Origin: Hymenobacter yonginensis
Lineage (GTDB): Bacteria; Bacteroidota; Bacteroidia; Cytophagales; Hymenobacteraceae
NCBI RefSeq assembly: GCF_027625995.1
Contig: NZ_CP115396.1
Span: 186,001 to 250,000, forward strand
Direction of reading: 5' to 3'
DNA: 64,000 nucleotides
The notes beneath the pieces were generated by a model. The model searched no databases, was not told the origin of the DNA, and worked only from the letters and a program-made list of their open reading frames with translations. Position numbers and translations under genes: made by a program. Shown piece after piece: positions 17,071-27,563 of the stretch; positions within the stretch are counted from its first letter, which is position 1; the number at the start of each line of letters is the position of its first letter.

Positions 17071-18990
17071 CTACTCGTAGCGCACCACGCCGGGCTGGCC
17101 GAAGCTGAAGTCGCTGAAGTCGTAGTAGGAGCGGGAGCTTTCGTAGATGCTGAAGCCGTTGGGCGTGGCCAGCCCGCGCGGGTAGAAGCCCAGCAGCAGC
17201 TGAAACGTGCGAATCGGCAGGTACTCGTTGCGGAAGCGCAAACCCGCCCCGAAGCCGGTGTAGGGCTTGTCGTGGAAGGGTAGGGTGCGGTTGGGCGTGC
17301 GCACGTTCAGCCAGGCGGCATCGGCAAACACCAGCATGGCCAGCCTAAAGCCCAGAAACGAAACGGGCGTAAACACGGTGGTTTCGTAGTTGAGCACCAC
17401 CCGGCTGGTGCCGCGCAGGTCGGTGGCCGGCGAGAAGCCCCGCAGGCCCCGGTCGCCGTTGATGGCCAGCAGCTGCTCGCCGGGGCGGCGGTTGAGGCCG
17501 ATGGCGTTGCGGCTCCACAGGAAGTGCCGCCACTGGAAGTTGCCGCGGTGGTAGAGCCGCGTGAAGTACAGCAGCTCAGTGCTCACGAGGCCCTGCTGCC
17601 AGTCGTTGGAGGGCCGCCGCACAAACGAGCCAAACTCGCCGCTCAGATACAGGTAGCCGCCGCGCGGGCTGTAGCTGGCCGTGGAGGCGCGCACGCCGTA
17701 GTAGTGGCGGTTTTGCTGGCTGTTCATCTCGTAGCCCACCGTGGCACTCAGCAACGTACCCGTCGGAATGTCCTCGGTGCGGCCGAAGCCGAACAGGTAC
17801 TTGTCTTTGTAGTAGCGCCGCACGCTGTAGCCCACGGTGGCCAGCATGGCCCGGGCATCCAGGTACTCGGGGGTGGGGCGGGCCGAGAAGCTGGTGCGCT
17901 GCAGGCGGGCCGCCACAATCAGGCGGGCCGGGTTTTCGTAGCCCAGGTCGTAGGAGGGCATGGGCAGGGAGCGACCCAGCCACACATCCTGGGTGGTGTA
18001 GCGGCGGGGCGTGTAGATGGGCGGCTGGCCTTCGGGCGGCTGCTGCGGCGAGCCATCGGGCAAGGGCAGCACCACGCCCTGGTCGTAGGCGTACACCGAC
18101 AGGGCCCCCGCGTACTTGGTGTTGATGGAATAGAAGCCCCGGCTGATGGTGAAGCCGCCGTACTTGTTTTCAAACTCGTTGTAGTAGCGCGCCTCACCCG
18201 TTACGAAGTGGCGGAACGGCACCTGGTAGCTGCCTTCGTAGCTCCAGGGCTGCGGCGAGCGGCTGCCGTACTGGTAGGAGTTGCGGAACTGGTGCCCCAG
18301 CCCCATAAAGTTCAGGTCGCGCAGCCCGATGATGCCCGCGCCCACGTCGCGCACTTCCCACGAGCCATTAAGGCTGAACACGTCCTTGGTCACGATTTCC
18401 ACGTCCACGCTGTCGGCGGTGCTGGTGCGCTCGTTCACAAACACCCGCGCATCGAGCAGCTCCGGCGTCTGGCGCAGCAAGCGCTCCGACTCGGCCAGGT
18501 CCTGCGGCTCCAGCTCGTCGCCCACCCGAAACAGCAGCACCTGCCGCACCCGCGTGCGCGAGGTTTTGATGTGCAGCGCGTTGCCGGTCTTCTCCAGAAT
18601 GTTGCGCGGCGTCCGTGTCGAGTCGGTGATGCTGTAGCCGAAGGCCGTGAGCGTGCGGATGTTGATCTGCCGCACGATTTTGTAGTTGTGCCGGTCGTAC
18701 TGCCGGTCGAGCAGCGCGGCGTCGAGGCCGGCCTGGTCCTCGCGGCGGGGTGTGAAGTTGAACAGGGCGGCGGCGGCCTTGCCGGCAATGGTTTTGCGAC
18801 GGGTGTAGGCCCGCAGGCCGTTGAGCAGGCGCTCCTGGTCGAAGCGGCGGCGCAGCGAGTCGGGGCGGGTGCCATTGGCGCGGCGCGTGGTGTCCACGGG
18901 AGCCACGGCGGCCTGCTGGGCCACGGCCGGGCCGGCCAGGCACAGCCAGGCCAGCGCCAGTATCCCCCAAAAAAGCCCCCAACTTTTCAT
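17071..18990 (-). CDS. BamA/TamA-like Omp85 superfamily outer-membrane protein
   Basis: 639 residues from the ATG at 18990, which gives a signal peptide ending PAVAQQ. The N-terminal third has POTRA-like sequence (YKIVRQINIRTLTAFGYSITD... VGDELEPQDLAESERLLRQTPELLDARVFV). A 16-stranded-barrel-like C-terminal half contains the lid-loop type sequence GDRGLRGF (variant of the xRGY/F motif) and ends with aromatic strands (FDAAWLNV; GAGLRFRNEYLP). The family inserts proteins or translocates substrates across the outer membrane; with a single POTRA-like region this one resembles the patatin-less surface antigen group. The essential bamA would be expected elsewhere. Confidence 0.82.
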   Translation of the reverse strand: MKSWGLFWGILALAWLCLAGPAVAQQAAVAPVDTTRRANGTRPDSLRRRFDQERLLNGLRAYTRRKTIAGKAAAALFNFTPRREDQAGLDAALLDRQYDRHNYKIVRQINIRTLTAFGYSITDSTRTPRNILEKTGNALHIKTSRTRVRQVLLFRVGDELEPQDLAESERLLRQTPELLDARVFVNERTSTADSVDVEIVTKDVFSLNGSWEVRDVGAGIIGLRDLNFMGLGHQFRNSYQYGSRSPQPWSYEGSYQVPFRHFVTGEARYYNEFENKYGGFTISRGFYSINTKYAGALSVYAYDQGVVLPLPDGSPQQPPEGQPPIYTPRRYTTQDVWLGRSLPMPSYDLGYENPARLIVAARLQRTSFSARPTPEYLDARAMLATVGYSVRRYYKDKYLFGFGRTEDIPTGTLLSATVGYEMNSQQNRHYYGVRASTASYSPRGGYLYLSGEFGSFVRRPSNDWQQGLVSTELLYFTRLYHRGNFQWRHFLWSRNAIGLNRRPGEQLLAINGDRGLRGFSPATDLRGTSRVVLNYETTVFTPVSFLGFRLAMLVFADAAWLNVRTPNRTLPFHDKPYTGFGAGLRFRNEYLPIRTFQLLLGFYPRGLATPNGFSIYESSRSYYDFSDFSFGQPGVVRYE

Positions 18991-19066
18991 GCGTGCAGCC
19001 GGCGGCGCTGCTGTGGCCGCCTGTGTGCAAGATACGCGCCTCCCGGGGGATTCGGAAAGTTGTAAT

Positions 19067-19166
19067 GTGGCCCGGGCTTCCGTCCGGAGCCCGAAGGCTG
19101 CATGCCGCGCGGGGCCTTTGTGGCCTGTCTGCAACGGGTAGGGCTACGGACGGAAGCCCGGGCCAC
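19067..19166. repeat. Long intergenic palindrome, GTGGCCCGGGCTTCCGTCCG stem
   Basis: Left arm starts GTGGCCCGGGCTTCCGTCCG and the right arm is its near-perfect complement ending CGGGCCAC; a core of about 55 bp lies between. Present between the divergent Omp85-like and radical-SAM genes. A degenerate relative lies at 7948-8014. Confidence 0.75.
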
Positions 19167-19275
19167 GGCGTAGCGCAAATACTTCAGTTTACCGGAACAT
19201 TTCCAATAAAATTAGTCTTTGTATATAGTGCGAATCTGCGCGCAAGATTCTATTTTTAAGCCTCGAAACTGCCCG

Positions 19276-20544
19276 ATGAACGAACAGCGTATCCAGGAAA
19301 AGCTAAGCATATTGGCAGATGCCGCCAAGTATGACGTGTCGTGCTCCAGCAGCGGCGGCAAGCGTAAAAACGTGGACAAAGGCCTGGGCAACGCGGAGGG
19401 AATGGGCATTTGCCACAGCTACACCGAAGACGGCCGCTGCGTGAGTCTACTGAAGATTCTGCTCACCAACCACTGCATCTTCGACTGCGCCTACTGCGTG
19501 TCCAGAAAAAGCAACAACGTGAAGCGTGCCGCCTTCACCGTCGACGAAGTCGTGGACCTGACCATGAACTTCTACCGCCGCAACTACATCGAGGGCCTGT
19601 TTCTGAGCAGCGGCATCTTCTCCTCGCCCGACTACACCATGGAGCGCCTCGTTCGCATCATCAAGAAGCTGCGCACCGAGCACCGCTTTAATGGCTACAT
19701 CCACGTGAAGGCCATTCCGGGTGCTTCGGAGGAGTTGATCCAGGAGGCCGGCCTCTACGCCGACCGCCTGAGCGTGAACATCGAGCTGCCCTCGGAAATG
19801 GCGCTGCAGAACCTGGCGCCTGAAAAAAATTACGAGGAAATCCTAACGCCGATGGCCCAGATCCGGGACGGCATCACCCAGAACAAGGAGGAAAAGGCGC
19901 TTTTCAAGAAAGTGCCGCAGTTTGCCACCGCCGGCCAGAGCACCCAGCTTATCGTGGGCGCTTCCGAGGAAAACGACCTGCAGATCATCAACCTCAGTGA
20001 CTCGCTCTACAAAGGCTACGGCCTGAAGCGCGTGTACTACTCCGGCTACATCCCGATTACCGACGACGCCCGCCTGCCCCAGGTGACCCAGCCGCCCCTG
20101 ATCCGGGAGCACCGCCTCTACCAGTCCGACTGGCTGATGCGCTTTTACGGCTTCCAGGCCGACGAAATCCTGGACCCGGCGCACCCCTTCCTCGACCTGG
20201 AAGTGGACCCTAAGCTGGCCTGGGCCCTGCGCAACCGCCACGTGTTTCCGGTGGATATCAACTCGGCTGATTTCGAGATGATTCTGCGCATTCCCGGCGT
20301 GGGTGCACGCTCAGCCAAGCGCATCGTGGCCGCCCGGCGCTTCGGCCCGCTCAGCCTCGACCACCTGCACAAGTTCGGCGTGGTGCTCAAGCGCGCCAAG
20401 TTCTTCCTGACCTGCCGCGGCCAGGCCCTTTCCACCCGCGACTACGACGAGCAGACCATCCGCCGTCAGATTCTGTTCGGGGCCGGCTCGGTCCGCTCCG
20501 CCCTCGTCACCCAGCAACTCGACCTCTTTGCCCAAGCTTCTTAA
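19276..20544 (+). CDS. Putative DNA modification/repair radical SAM protein (TIGR03916-like)
   Basis: 422 residues from the ATG at 19276. The radical-SAM cluster motif CxxxCxxC is C67-IFD-C71-AY-C74, preceded by KILLTNHC. A C-terminal helix-hairpin-helix DNA-binding motif is at about 325-350 (INSADFEMILRIPGVGARSAKRIVAARR). This combination fits the family annotated as putative DNA modification/repair radical SAM protein, which habitually pairs with a DUF4130-type partner as seen here at 20859. The reaction is not known to me. The leader is short after the 19067-19166 palindrome. Confidence 0.9.
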   Translation: MNEQRIQEKLSILADAAKYDVSCSSSGGKRKNVDKGLGNAEGMGICHSYTEDGRCVSLLKILLTNHCIFDCAYCVSRKSNNVKRAAFTVDEVVDLTMNFYRRNYIEGLFLSSGIFSSPDYTMERLVRIIKKLRTEHRFNGYIHVKAIPGASEELIQEAGLYADRLSVNIELPSEMALQNLAPEKNYEEILTPMAQIRDGITQNKEEKALFKKVPQFATAGQSTQLIVGASEENDLQIINLSDSLYKGYGLKRVYYSGYIPITDDARLPQVTQPPLIREHRLYQSDWLMRFYGFQADEILDPAHPFLDLEVDPKLAWALRNRHVFPVDINSADFEMILRIPGVGARSAKRIVAARRFGPLSLDHLHKFGVVLKRAKFFLTCRGQALSTRDYDEQTIRRQILFGAGSVRSALVTQQLDLFAQAS

Positions 20545-20548
20545 AGTG

Positions 20549-20628
20549 CTGAATGGCTGAATTGTTAAATGGCTGGCTGTGAAGCAGACCAGCAAAACAG
20601 CCAACCATTCAGCCATTCAACAATTCAC
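20549..20628. repeat. Intergenic inverted repeat between the radical-SAM gene and its partner
   Basis: TGAATGGCTGAATTGTTAAA and complementary pieces (CAGCCATTCAACAATTCA) form an imperfect stem in the short gap. It may attenuate read-through inside this probable operon. Confidence 0.55.
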
Positions 20629-20639
20629 CCATCAGCATC

Positions 20640-20816
20640 ATGACCATCTCCCATCGGGCCGCCGACGTGCCGTCCGCCGCCGAACTGGCCCAGCCTAAGA
20701 AAGTGGCCCGCATTGCGTGCTGCTGCAAGCTCTCCGATCTGCTGCCGCTGGTGCAGCAGCTGCACCGCGACTCGGTGCGGCCCGCCGCCAAATCCCGGCA
20801 GTCGGAGGCTGCGTAA
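20640..20816 (+). CDS. Small ORF of 58 residues between the two repair-like genes
   Basis: ATG at 20640, TAA at 20814-20816, in the gap between the radical-SAM and TIGR03915-like genes, same strand. Predicted product begins MTISHRAADVPSAAELAQ and has a conspicuous CCCK (residues 27-30) followed by LSDLLPLVQQLHRD, an amphipathic helix. GC-rich third positions match the neighbours. Three consecutive Cys could bind metal or be chance. No family recognised; coding status is plausible, not proven. Confidence 0.45.
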   Translation: MTISHRAADVPSAAELAQPKKVARIACCCKLSDLLPLVQQLHRDSVRPAAKSRQSEAA

Positions 20817-20858
20817 GGCGGTGGGCGGGCGTGGTTTTGTGTTCCAGTCTGTAGTGCT

Positions 20859-21806
20859 ATGAGTCATTCCCTGTCGCCTCTCAACCAGCCGCGTAACACG
20901 GCCGTCGGCCCGGCTGCCGCCCGCCGCCCGGGCGCACCCCAGCTCACCAATCCGGCGCTGGACTACACCTACGACGGCTCGTTTGAGGGCCTGCTGTCGG
21001 TGCTGTTCCAGATTTACGACCGGAAAGCGGCGCCCAATAGCATTCAGCCGGTGGGAGCGGTGCAGGGCGGCCTGTTCGTTCAGCCCGTGGAAGTGGACAC
21101 CGACGAAACAGCCGCCGCCCGCGTCTGGGACGGGCTGCTGCGCTACATGGACAAGGACGCCCGCACGCGCCTTTTCCACGTGTTTTTGAGTGAGCAGCCC
21201 GACCGGGAGCTGCTGCTTTTCCGCTACGCCGACCTGGCCATGCGCGCCGGCCGCGACATCTCTGAGCATTACGCCGACGACAACGTGCGCCGCGTGCAGC
21301 GCCTAGCCCAGCAGATGTACCGCGAGAAGCACCGCATGGAAGCCTTCGTGCGCTTCGAGAAAACCCAGGACGGCCTGTTTCACGCCACTATCGACCCCGA
21401 TTTCGACGTGCTGCCGCTGATAGCGCCGCATTTCACCAAGCGCTACGCCGACCAGCGCTGGCTGATCTTCGACAAGCGCCGCCGCTACGGCCTCTACTAC
21501 GACCTCACGCGCACCGACGTGGTGGAGTTTGAAAGTGCCGCGCCGCAACGCAACACCAGCGTGTCGGCCACGGTGCTCGATGAGCGGGAGCCGCTGTTCA
21601 AGCTGCTCTGGCAGTCGTATTTCGACCACGTGAACATCCCGGAGCGCAAGAATATGAAGCTGCACCGCCGCCATATGCCGCTGCGCTACTGGCGCTACCT
21701 CAGCGAAAAGCAGCCGCGTGAGCAGCCCTTCCGGCCTATCCAGAACAAGCGCCCGGTGCAGCCCGGCGGCCCAGCGCTGGGCGCGTCCACGGCCGCAGGC
21801 GAGTAG
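20859..21806 (+). CDS. TIGR03915 family putative DNA repair protein (DUF4130)
   Basis: 315 residues. YTYDGSFEGLLSVLFQIYDRK opens the family domain; LADLAMRAGRDISEHYADDNVRRVQRLAQQMYREKHRMEAFVRFEKTQDGLFHATIDPDFDVLPLIAPHFTKRYADQRWLIFD is the DUF4130 core. The N-terminal 28 residues and the C-terminal tail (PGGPALGASTAAGE) look unstructured. It is the usual partner of the radical-SAM/HhH protein encoded just before it. The function is presumed to be nucleic-acid modification or repair; the link is genomic context from family knowledge. Confidence 0.88.
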   Translation: MSHSLSPLNQPRNTAVGPAAARRPGAPQLTNPALDYTYDGSFEGLLSVLFQIYDRKAAPNSIQPVGAVQGGLFVQPVEVDTDETAAARVWDGLLRYMDKDARTRLFHVFLSEQPDRELLLFRYADLAMRAGRDISEHYADDNVRRVQRLAQQMYREKHRMEAFVRFEKTQDGLFHATIDPDFDVLPLIAPHFTKRYADQRWLIFDKRRRYGLYYDLTRTDVVEFESAAPQRNTSVSATVLDEREPLFKLLWQSYFDHVNIPERKNMKLHRRHMPLRYWRYLSEKQPREQPFRPIQNKRPVQPGGPALGASTAAGE

Positions 21807-21862
21807 GAGGGCGGCCGGAAAGGCGTAATTTGCGGCCTCATTCTGCCCCACGTCGTTACACT

Positions 21863-22714
21863 ATGCCTACTACTCTCGTTTTCGGTGGCGCCGGCCAGCT
21901 GGGCCAGTGCCTGCAGCACGTTGCCAAGGAGCGCAACCTGTCCGGCCTCGTTTTCCTGCCTGAAGAGCAGGCCAACATCCTCAACACCGAAACGCTGCGG
22001 GCCGTTTTTGCCGAGCATCAGCCGGCCTACGTCATCAACTGCGCCGCCTACACGGCCGTGGATAAGGCCGAAGACGAAGTGGAACTGGCCCGCAAGGTGA
22101 ACCGCGACGGCGCTGAAAACCTGGCCCGCCTCTGCGGCGAGTTTAACACCACGCTGCTGCACATCAGCACCGATTTCGTGTTTGCCGGCACCGGCAACCA
22201 GCCCCTCACGGAAACCGACGAAACCGCGCCCATCAGCGTCTACGGCCTCACCAAGCTGGAAGGCGAGCAGGTAATTCCCGAGCACACCGAGCGGTATTTC
22301 ATTTTGCGCACCAGCTGGCTGTACTCCGAGTACGCCAACAACTTCGTGAAAACCATGCTGCGCTTCGGCAAGGAGCGCGACGAGATGCGCGTTATCTGGG
22401 ACCAGCTGGGCACGCCTACCTATGCCATCGACCTGGCCGGCGTGCTGCTGCACATCATTGAATCAGGCAGCACCGCCTACGGCCTCTACCATTACAGCAA
22501 CGAGGGCGTCACGTCGTGGTACGACTTTGCGGTGGCTATCTTCGAGCTGGGCGGCCTGCCCACCCGCACCGTACCCATCCGCACCGCCGAGTACCCCACC
22601 AAAGCCACCCGCCCCGCCTTCTCCGTGATGGACAAGACCAAAGTGAAAACCGCGCTGGGCGTGGTTATTCCGCACTGGCGGGAGAGTCTGCAGGTGTGTA
22701 TGGGACGGTTATAG
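21863..22714 (+). CDS. rfbD: dTDP-4-dehydrorhamnose reductase
   Basis: 283 residues from the ATG at 21863. NAD(P)-binding GGAGQLGQ near the N-terminus, NCAAYTAVDKAEDE, STDFVFAGTG and the catalytic YGLTK (Tyr/Lys pair) are characteristic of RmlD/RfbD, which makes dTDP-L-rhamnose from dTDP-4-keto-rhamnose for surface polysaccharide. LGTPTYAIDLA and YHYSNEGVTSWYDFA support this assignment. Other rml genes are not in the window, so the pathway is dispersed. Confidence 0.92.
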   Translation: MPTTLVFGGAGQLGQCLQHVAKERNLSGLVFLPEEQANILNTETLRAVFAEHQPAYVINCAAYTAVDKAEDEVELARKVNRDGAENLARLCGEFNTTLLHISTDFVFAGTGNQPLTETDETAPISVYGLTKLEGEQVIPEHTERYFILRTSWLYSEYANNFVKTMLRFGKERDEMRVIWDQLGTPTYAIDLAGVLLHIIESGSTAYGLYHYSNEGVTSWYDFAVAIFELGGLPTRTVPIRTAEYPTKATRPAFSVMDKTKVKTALGVVIPHWRESLQVCMGRL

Positions 22715-22724
22715 TAGGGGGGGA

Positions 22725-23249
22725 TTATCTAGGTAAAATCACCGGATTGCCACTGCCATCTGTGGGCTGCACTTGAGGCTGATTATCTACAGTAAAGCGC
22801 CGTTCATATATTTCCTTGCAAGCACATGTTGCGGTAGATTCATAAGTGCTGTACGATACATTATCGATATCAAACTGACGGCCCGTAGCTGGTACGACTA
22901 CCCGATAACTCCATGGAGTTTTAGGTTGCGCATAAAGCGAAAAACGAAATTCATTGGTGCGCGGCTCTCTCGTAATGGTTAACCCCCGAAAGTCGATGGG
23001 TGGGGGATTGACTGTCGCTTGCCGCATCGTGTCAATTGGATTCTGTAATCCAGGTTTAGCGTATACAACCACGTATACTGACCGCAATTCGTCTTGACGG
23101 AAACCATTGCCCCCTAAGCTGTCAGCTGAGAATCCTAACCTTAAAAAGGAAGCCTCAACAGGTTGAATACAATCCATACAGCAGGATGCCGTAGCCATTG
23201 CGACGGTAAGTACAGCAAGTCTGGAGCCGTATGGCAGATAAGGTATCAT
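22725..23249 (-). CDS. Lipoprotein of unknown function, lower GC than neighbours
   Basis: 174 residues. Lipobox-like TASCC (Cys23) after a short hydrophobic segment. The body has LRSVYVVVYAKPGLQNPID, ITREPRTNEFRFSLYAQPKTPWSYRVVVPATGRQFDIDNVSY and CACKEIYERRF; a beta-sandwich is possible. Codon use is clearly more AT-rich than surrounding genes, which suggests later acquisition or weak selection. No family recognised. It converges with the rfbD gene at a 10-bp gap. Confidence 0.65.
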   Translation of the reverse strand: MIPYLPYGSRLAVLTVAMATASCCMDCIQPVEASFLRLGFSADSLGGNGFRQDELRSVYVVVYAKPGLQNPIDTMRQATVNPPPIDFRGLTITREPRTNEFRFSLYAQPKTPWSYRVVVPATGRQFDIDNVSYSTYESTATCACKEIYERRFTVDNQPQVQPTDGSGNPVILPR

Positions 23250-23344
23250 AAGAGAAGATGAAGCACGAGTTAGTATTCCAATCAGAGTAAAATAATCTTT
23301 ATAGGGTTGCAGGGGGCCGCGTACTTATTTGCTTATCCTAATCT

Positions 23345-24553
23345 CTACTGCCCGCTGCCCCGCCCGTAAAACCGATTCGTCAAGTACGCCACCGTGCCAA
23401 ACGCCAGCCCCACGGCGCACACGCCGGGCCACTGGAAATGGTCCCAGGCGAGGCCGCCCAGGAAGGAGCCAGCGGAGGCCCCGATAAAGCAGCCAGTCAT
23501 GTAGACGGTGTTGAGGCGGCTGCGGGCTTCGGGCAGCAGCATGAATATGCGGGTCTGGTTGGAAATGTGCGTCATCTGCTGGCCCACATCCAGAACGACG
23601 ACGGCCACCACCAGCCCCACCAGATAGGTGCCGCCGAAGCCCAGCAGCAGGTACGCCCCCAGAAACAGCAGAATCCCAAGGTTCAGCGCGTAGTCCGGCC
23701 CTTTCGTGTCGGCTGATTTGCCGGCGAAGGAAGCCGCCAGCGCGCCGCTGGCCCCGATGAGGCCGAACAGGCCGGCCACGTCGCTGTGGTAGTGGTAGGC
23801 GTCGCTTTCCAGGAAAAACACCAACGCGGTCCAGAAGGCACTGAAGCCGCCGAACATACAGGCCCCCACCAGCGCCGAGCGGCGCAGCACCGGCAGCGTG
23901 CTGGCCAGCGTGCCCAACGAGCGGAGCAGACTGCCGTAGCTGCCCTGAAACGTGGGCTGGTTGCGCGGCAGCATCCGGGCCAGAATGCCCGTGAGCAGCA
24001 CCATAATGGCCGCGCCCACCCAGAACATAGTCCGCCACCCGAAGTGCAGCCCCACGTAGCCGCTAATCGTGCGCGACACTAGAATCCCGATCAGCAGCCC
24101 GCTCATCACGCGGCCTACCACCCGGCCCCGGTCGGCGTCGGAGGCCAGCGAGGCGGCCATCGGAATCAGCAGTTGCGGCACCGCCGAAAACAGCCCGATA
24201 AACAGGCTGGCCGCTGCCAGCAAGCCGAAAGTAGGCGCGTAGGCCGCCGCAGCCAAACACACGGCCGCGCACAGCAGCAGACCCAGAATCAACTGTTTCC
24301 GCTCGCGCTTATCGCCGAGCGGCACCACAAACAGCAGCCCCAGGGTGTAGCCCACCTGCGTGACCGTGGCCACCAAGCTCACCTGGCTTTCGCCCAGCCC
24401 GAAGGTGCGTCCTATTTCGGCCAGCAGTGGCTGATTGTAGTAGATATTGGCGACCACCAGGCCGCAGGTAATTGCCATCAGCCAGACCAGGCCGGGGGCC
24501 AGCGGCGGAGGAGCCGGCGCAGTAACGGCGCCAGCCTGCACAGATTCTCTCAT
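23345..24553 (-). CDS. MFS transporter
   Basis: 402 residues from the ATG at 24553 (three codons inside the longest frame). Twelve hydrophobic segments; first-half signature VVANIYYNQPLLAEIGRTF and LGLLFVVPLGDKRERKQLI (the MFS loop 2-3 motif, GD-x-x-x-R-K). This is the DHA1-like clade often labelled only MFS transporter. It probably exports a small drug or metabolite; the substrate is unknown. No adjacent regulator of its own, although an AraC gene lies upstream on the same strand. Confidence 0.9.
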   Translation of the reverse strand: MRESVQAGAVTAPAPPPLAPGLVWLMAITCGLVVANIYYNQPLLAEIGRTFGLGESQVSLVATVTQVGYTLGLLFVVPLGDKRERKQLILGLLLCAAVCLAAAAYAPTFGLLAAASLFIGLFSAVPQLLIPMAASLASDADRGRVVGRVMSGLLIGILVSRTISGYVGLHFGWRTMFWVGAAIMVLLTGILARMLPRNQPTFQGSYGSLLRSLGTLASTLPVLRRSALVGACMFGGFSAFWTALVFFLESDAYHYHSDVAGLFGLIGASGALAASFAGKSADTKGPDYALNLGILLFLGAYLLLGFGGTYLVGLVVAVVVLDVGQQMTHISNQTRIFMLLPEARSRLNTVYMTGCFIGASAGSFLGGLAWDHFQWPGVCAVGLAFGTVAYLTNRFYGRGSGQ

Positions 24554-24635
24554 GAAACACAAAGCGCCACGGCAGGACGCCGTGGCGTAGATGAATGCAG
24601 AGAACTGCTAAACAGGGCAGAAGGTTGTGCTGTAC

Positions 24636-24797
24636 CGCGAAGCTCCGCTTCGCGACGAGCAAAGTGAGTAGCTACGAGGCCGTGCCAGTGGCGCGGTTCC
24701 GGTTACTCGCTGTACTCGTCGCGAAACGGACTTTCGCGGTACGGGCAAAGCCGGATACTCGCTTTGCTCGTCGCCAAGCTGGAGCTTGGCGTTACGC
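24636..24797. repeat. Cluster of three short hairpins around the AraC gene 3' end
   Basis: GCGAAGCTCCGCTTCGC, CGCGAAACGGACTTTCGCG and CGCCAAGCTGGAGCTTGGCG each fold on themselves. ACGAGCAAAGTGAGTA and TACTCGCTTTGCTCGT are inverted copies that enclose the middle. The last hairpin runs into the AraC stop codon. Confidence 0.65.
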
Positions 24798-25715
24798 TGC
24801 GCACTGGCGCTTATACACGCCGGGCGTGATGCCCTCGTACTGCTTGAACAGCTTCTGGAAGTAGGCCGTGTTGTTGAAGCCGGCCCGGAAACACACGTCG
24901 GCAACGGTGCTGAGCGGGTTGCGCAGCAGGCGCTTGGCTTCGGAAAGGCGCTCCTGAATGATGAACTCCACGGGCGTGAGGCCCAGTTCGCGCTTGAACA
25001 CCCGGAAGAAAGTAGCCTTGCTCATGCAGGCCAGCTCCGAGAGTTTTTCCACCGTAATCTGCTCGGTGAGATGCTGCTTGATGTACTGCACCACCGCCGC
25101 GAAGCGGTGCGAGGTGGCGTGCTGCTGGTAGTTGTGGAACAGCAGCTGCCGGGCCTGGGTCTGCATCAGGCGCACCAGCATTTCCTGAATCGTGAAGTTG
25201 GCCAGCACGTCCTTCACCCGGCCGGTGTCGCGGGAGAGCTGCACGAGGCGCTCCAGGGTGCTGGTCAGCTCGGGCGTGTTGTGAAAGTGGGCGTGCTCGG
25301 TGGTGTCCAGCTGCCAGGGCAGGTGGGCTTCGGCGCGGGGCTGGTCTTCGTTGAGCAGGTCTACGGTCTGGCGGATGGTTTCGATGGGAATGGCCACGGC
25401 CAGGCACTGCGTGGGCCGCTGCTCGTCGGCTTCCGGAAAGTCAATCACCATCGTTTCATTCTCGCCCACAATCACCGACTCGCCGGGCAGGTACTCGAAG
25501 GCCGGCCGGCCGGCCAGGTGCATCACCTTTTTGCCCTGCAGCATGGTGGTCAGCACCACGTGGCCCATGCTCAGCGGCACCTGGTGGGCGGTGCGGTGCG
25601 TCTCAAACACGTTCAGCTCGAAGGCCTCCAACGAGTACACCGTCCGGTTTTCTACCAGCGTGGTGAGCTGTTCGGGCTGGCGCAGGGCGATGGGAGCGGG
25701 CAGGTGGTGCGGCAT
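24792..25715 (-). CDS. AraC family transcriptional regulator
   Basis: 307 residues. N-terminal cupin-like effector domain of the AraC_N type (LSMGHVVLTTMLQGKKVMHLAGRPAFEYLPGESVIV). C-terminal double helix-turn-helix from about residue 205 (QYIKQHLTEQITVEKLSELACMSKATFFRVFKRELGLTPVEFIIQERLSEAKRLL... VCFRAGFNNTAYFQKLFKQYEGITPGVYKR). Divergently placed 291 bp from the aldehyde dehydrogenase gene, which it probably controls. The intergenic region is a mix of GC-rich and AT-rich DNA without an exact consensus promoter. Confidence 0.92.
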   Translation of the reverse strand: MPHHLPAPIALRQPEQLTTLVENRTVYSLEAFELNVFETHRTAHQVPLSMGHVVLTTMLQGKKVMHLAGRPAFEYLPGESVIVGENETMVIDFPEADEQRPTQCLAVAIPIETIRQTVDLLNEDQPRAEAHLPWQLDTTEHAHFHNTPELTSTLERLVQLSRDTGRVKDVLANFTIQEMLVRLMQTQARQLLFHNYQQHATSHRFAAVVQYIKQHLTEQITVEKLSELACMSKATFFRVFKRELGLTPVEFIIQERLSEAKRLLRNPLSTVADVCFRAGFNNTAYFQKLFKQYEGITPGVYKRQCAA

Positions 25716-26006
25716 AGCAACGAATAGATAAAAGCAGGCGGAATGCAGTGTTGATACGTCCGGAGCGCGGCGGCCGGCTGCTTGTGCAACAGCTAAAGCT
25801 AAGGACAGTTCGGGCGGAAAGCAACGCCGCCCGCGGCCGGCCCACCGTAAACAAACTCACCTGCCGGTGGAAGAGTTACACGCTGGGTGAGTGAGTACTT
25901 ACAAATTTGCGATAATAGGCGGGTTTTCTGCGAGAATACTGCAGTGCTTTCGGGGAATGAAAAGCCTAGCTTGGCCTACCATTAAACCCCCACCAAACTC
26001 TCGCCA

Positions 26007-27536
<1,530 letters not shown>

Positions 27537-27563
27537 TAGTGGCGGTTAAATCTGCGTAAAACA

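Noticed and set aside
17524-19065. A 513-codon open frame on the plus strand
   Set aside because: Antisense to the Omp85-like gene, His/Val/Gly/Arg-rich and without domains.
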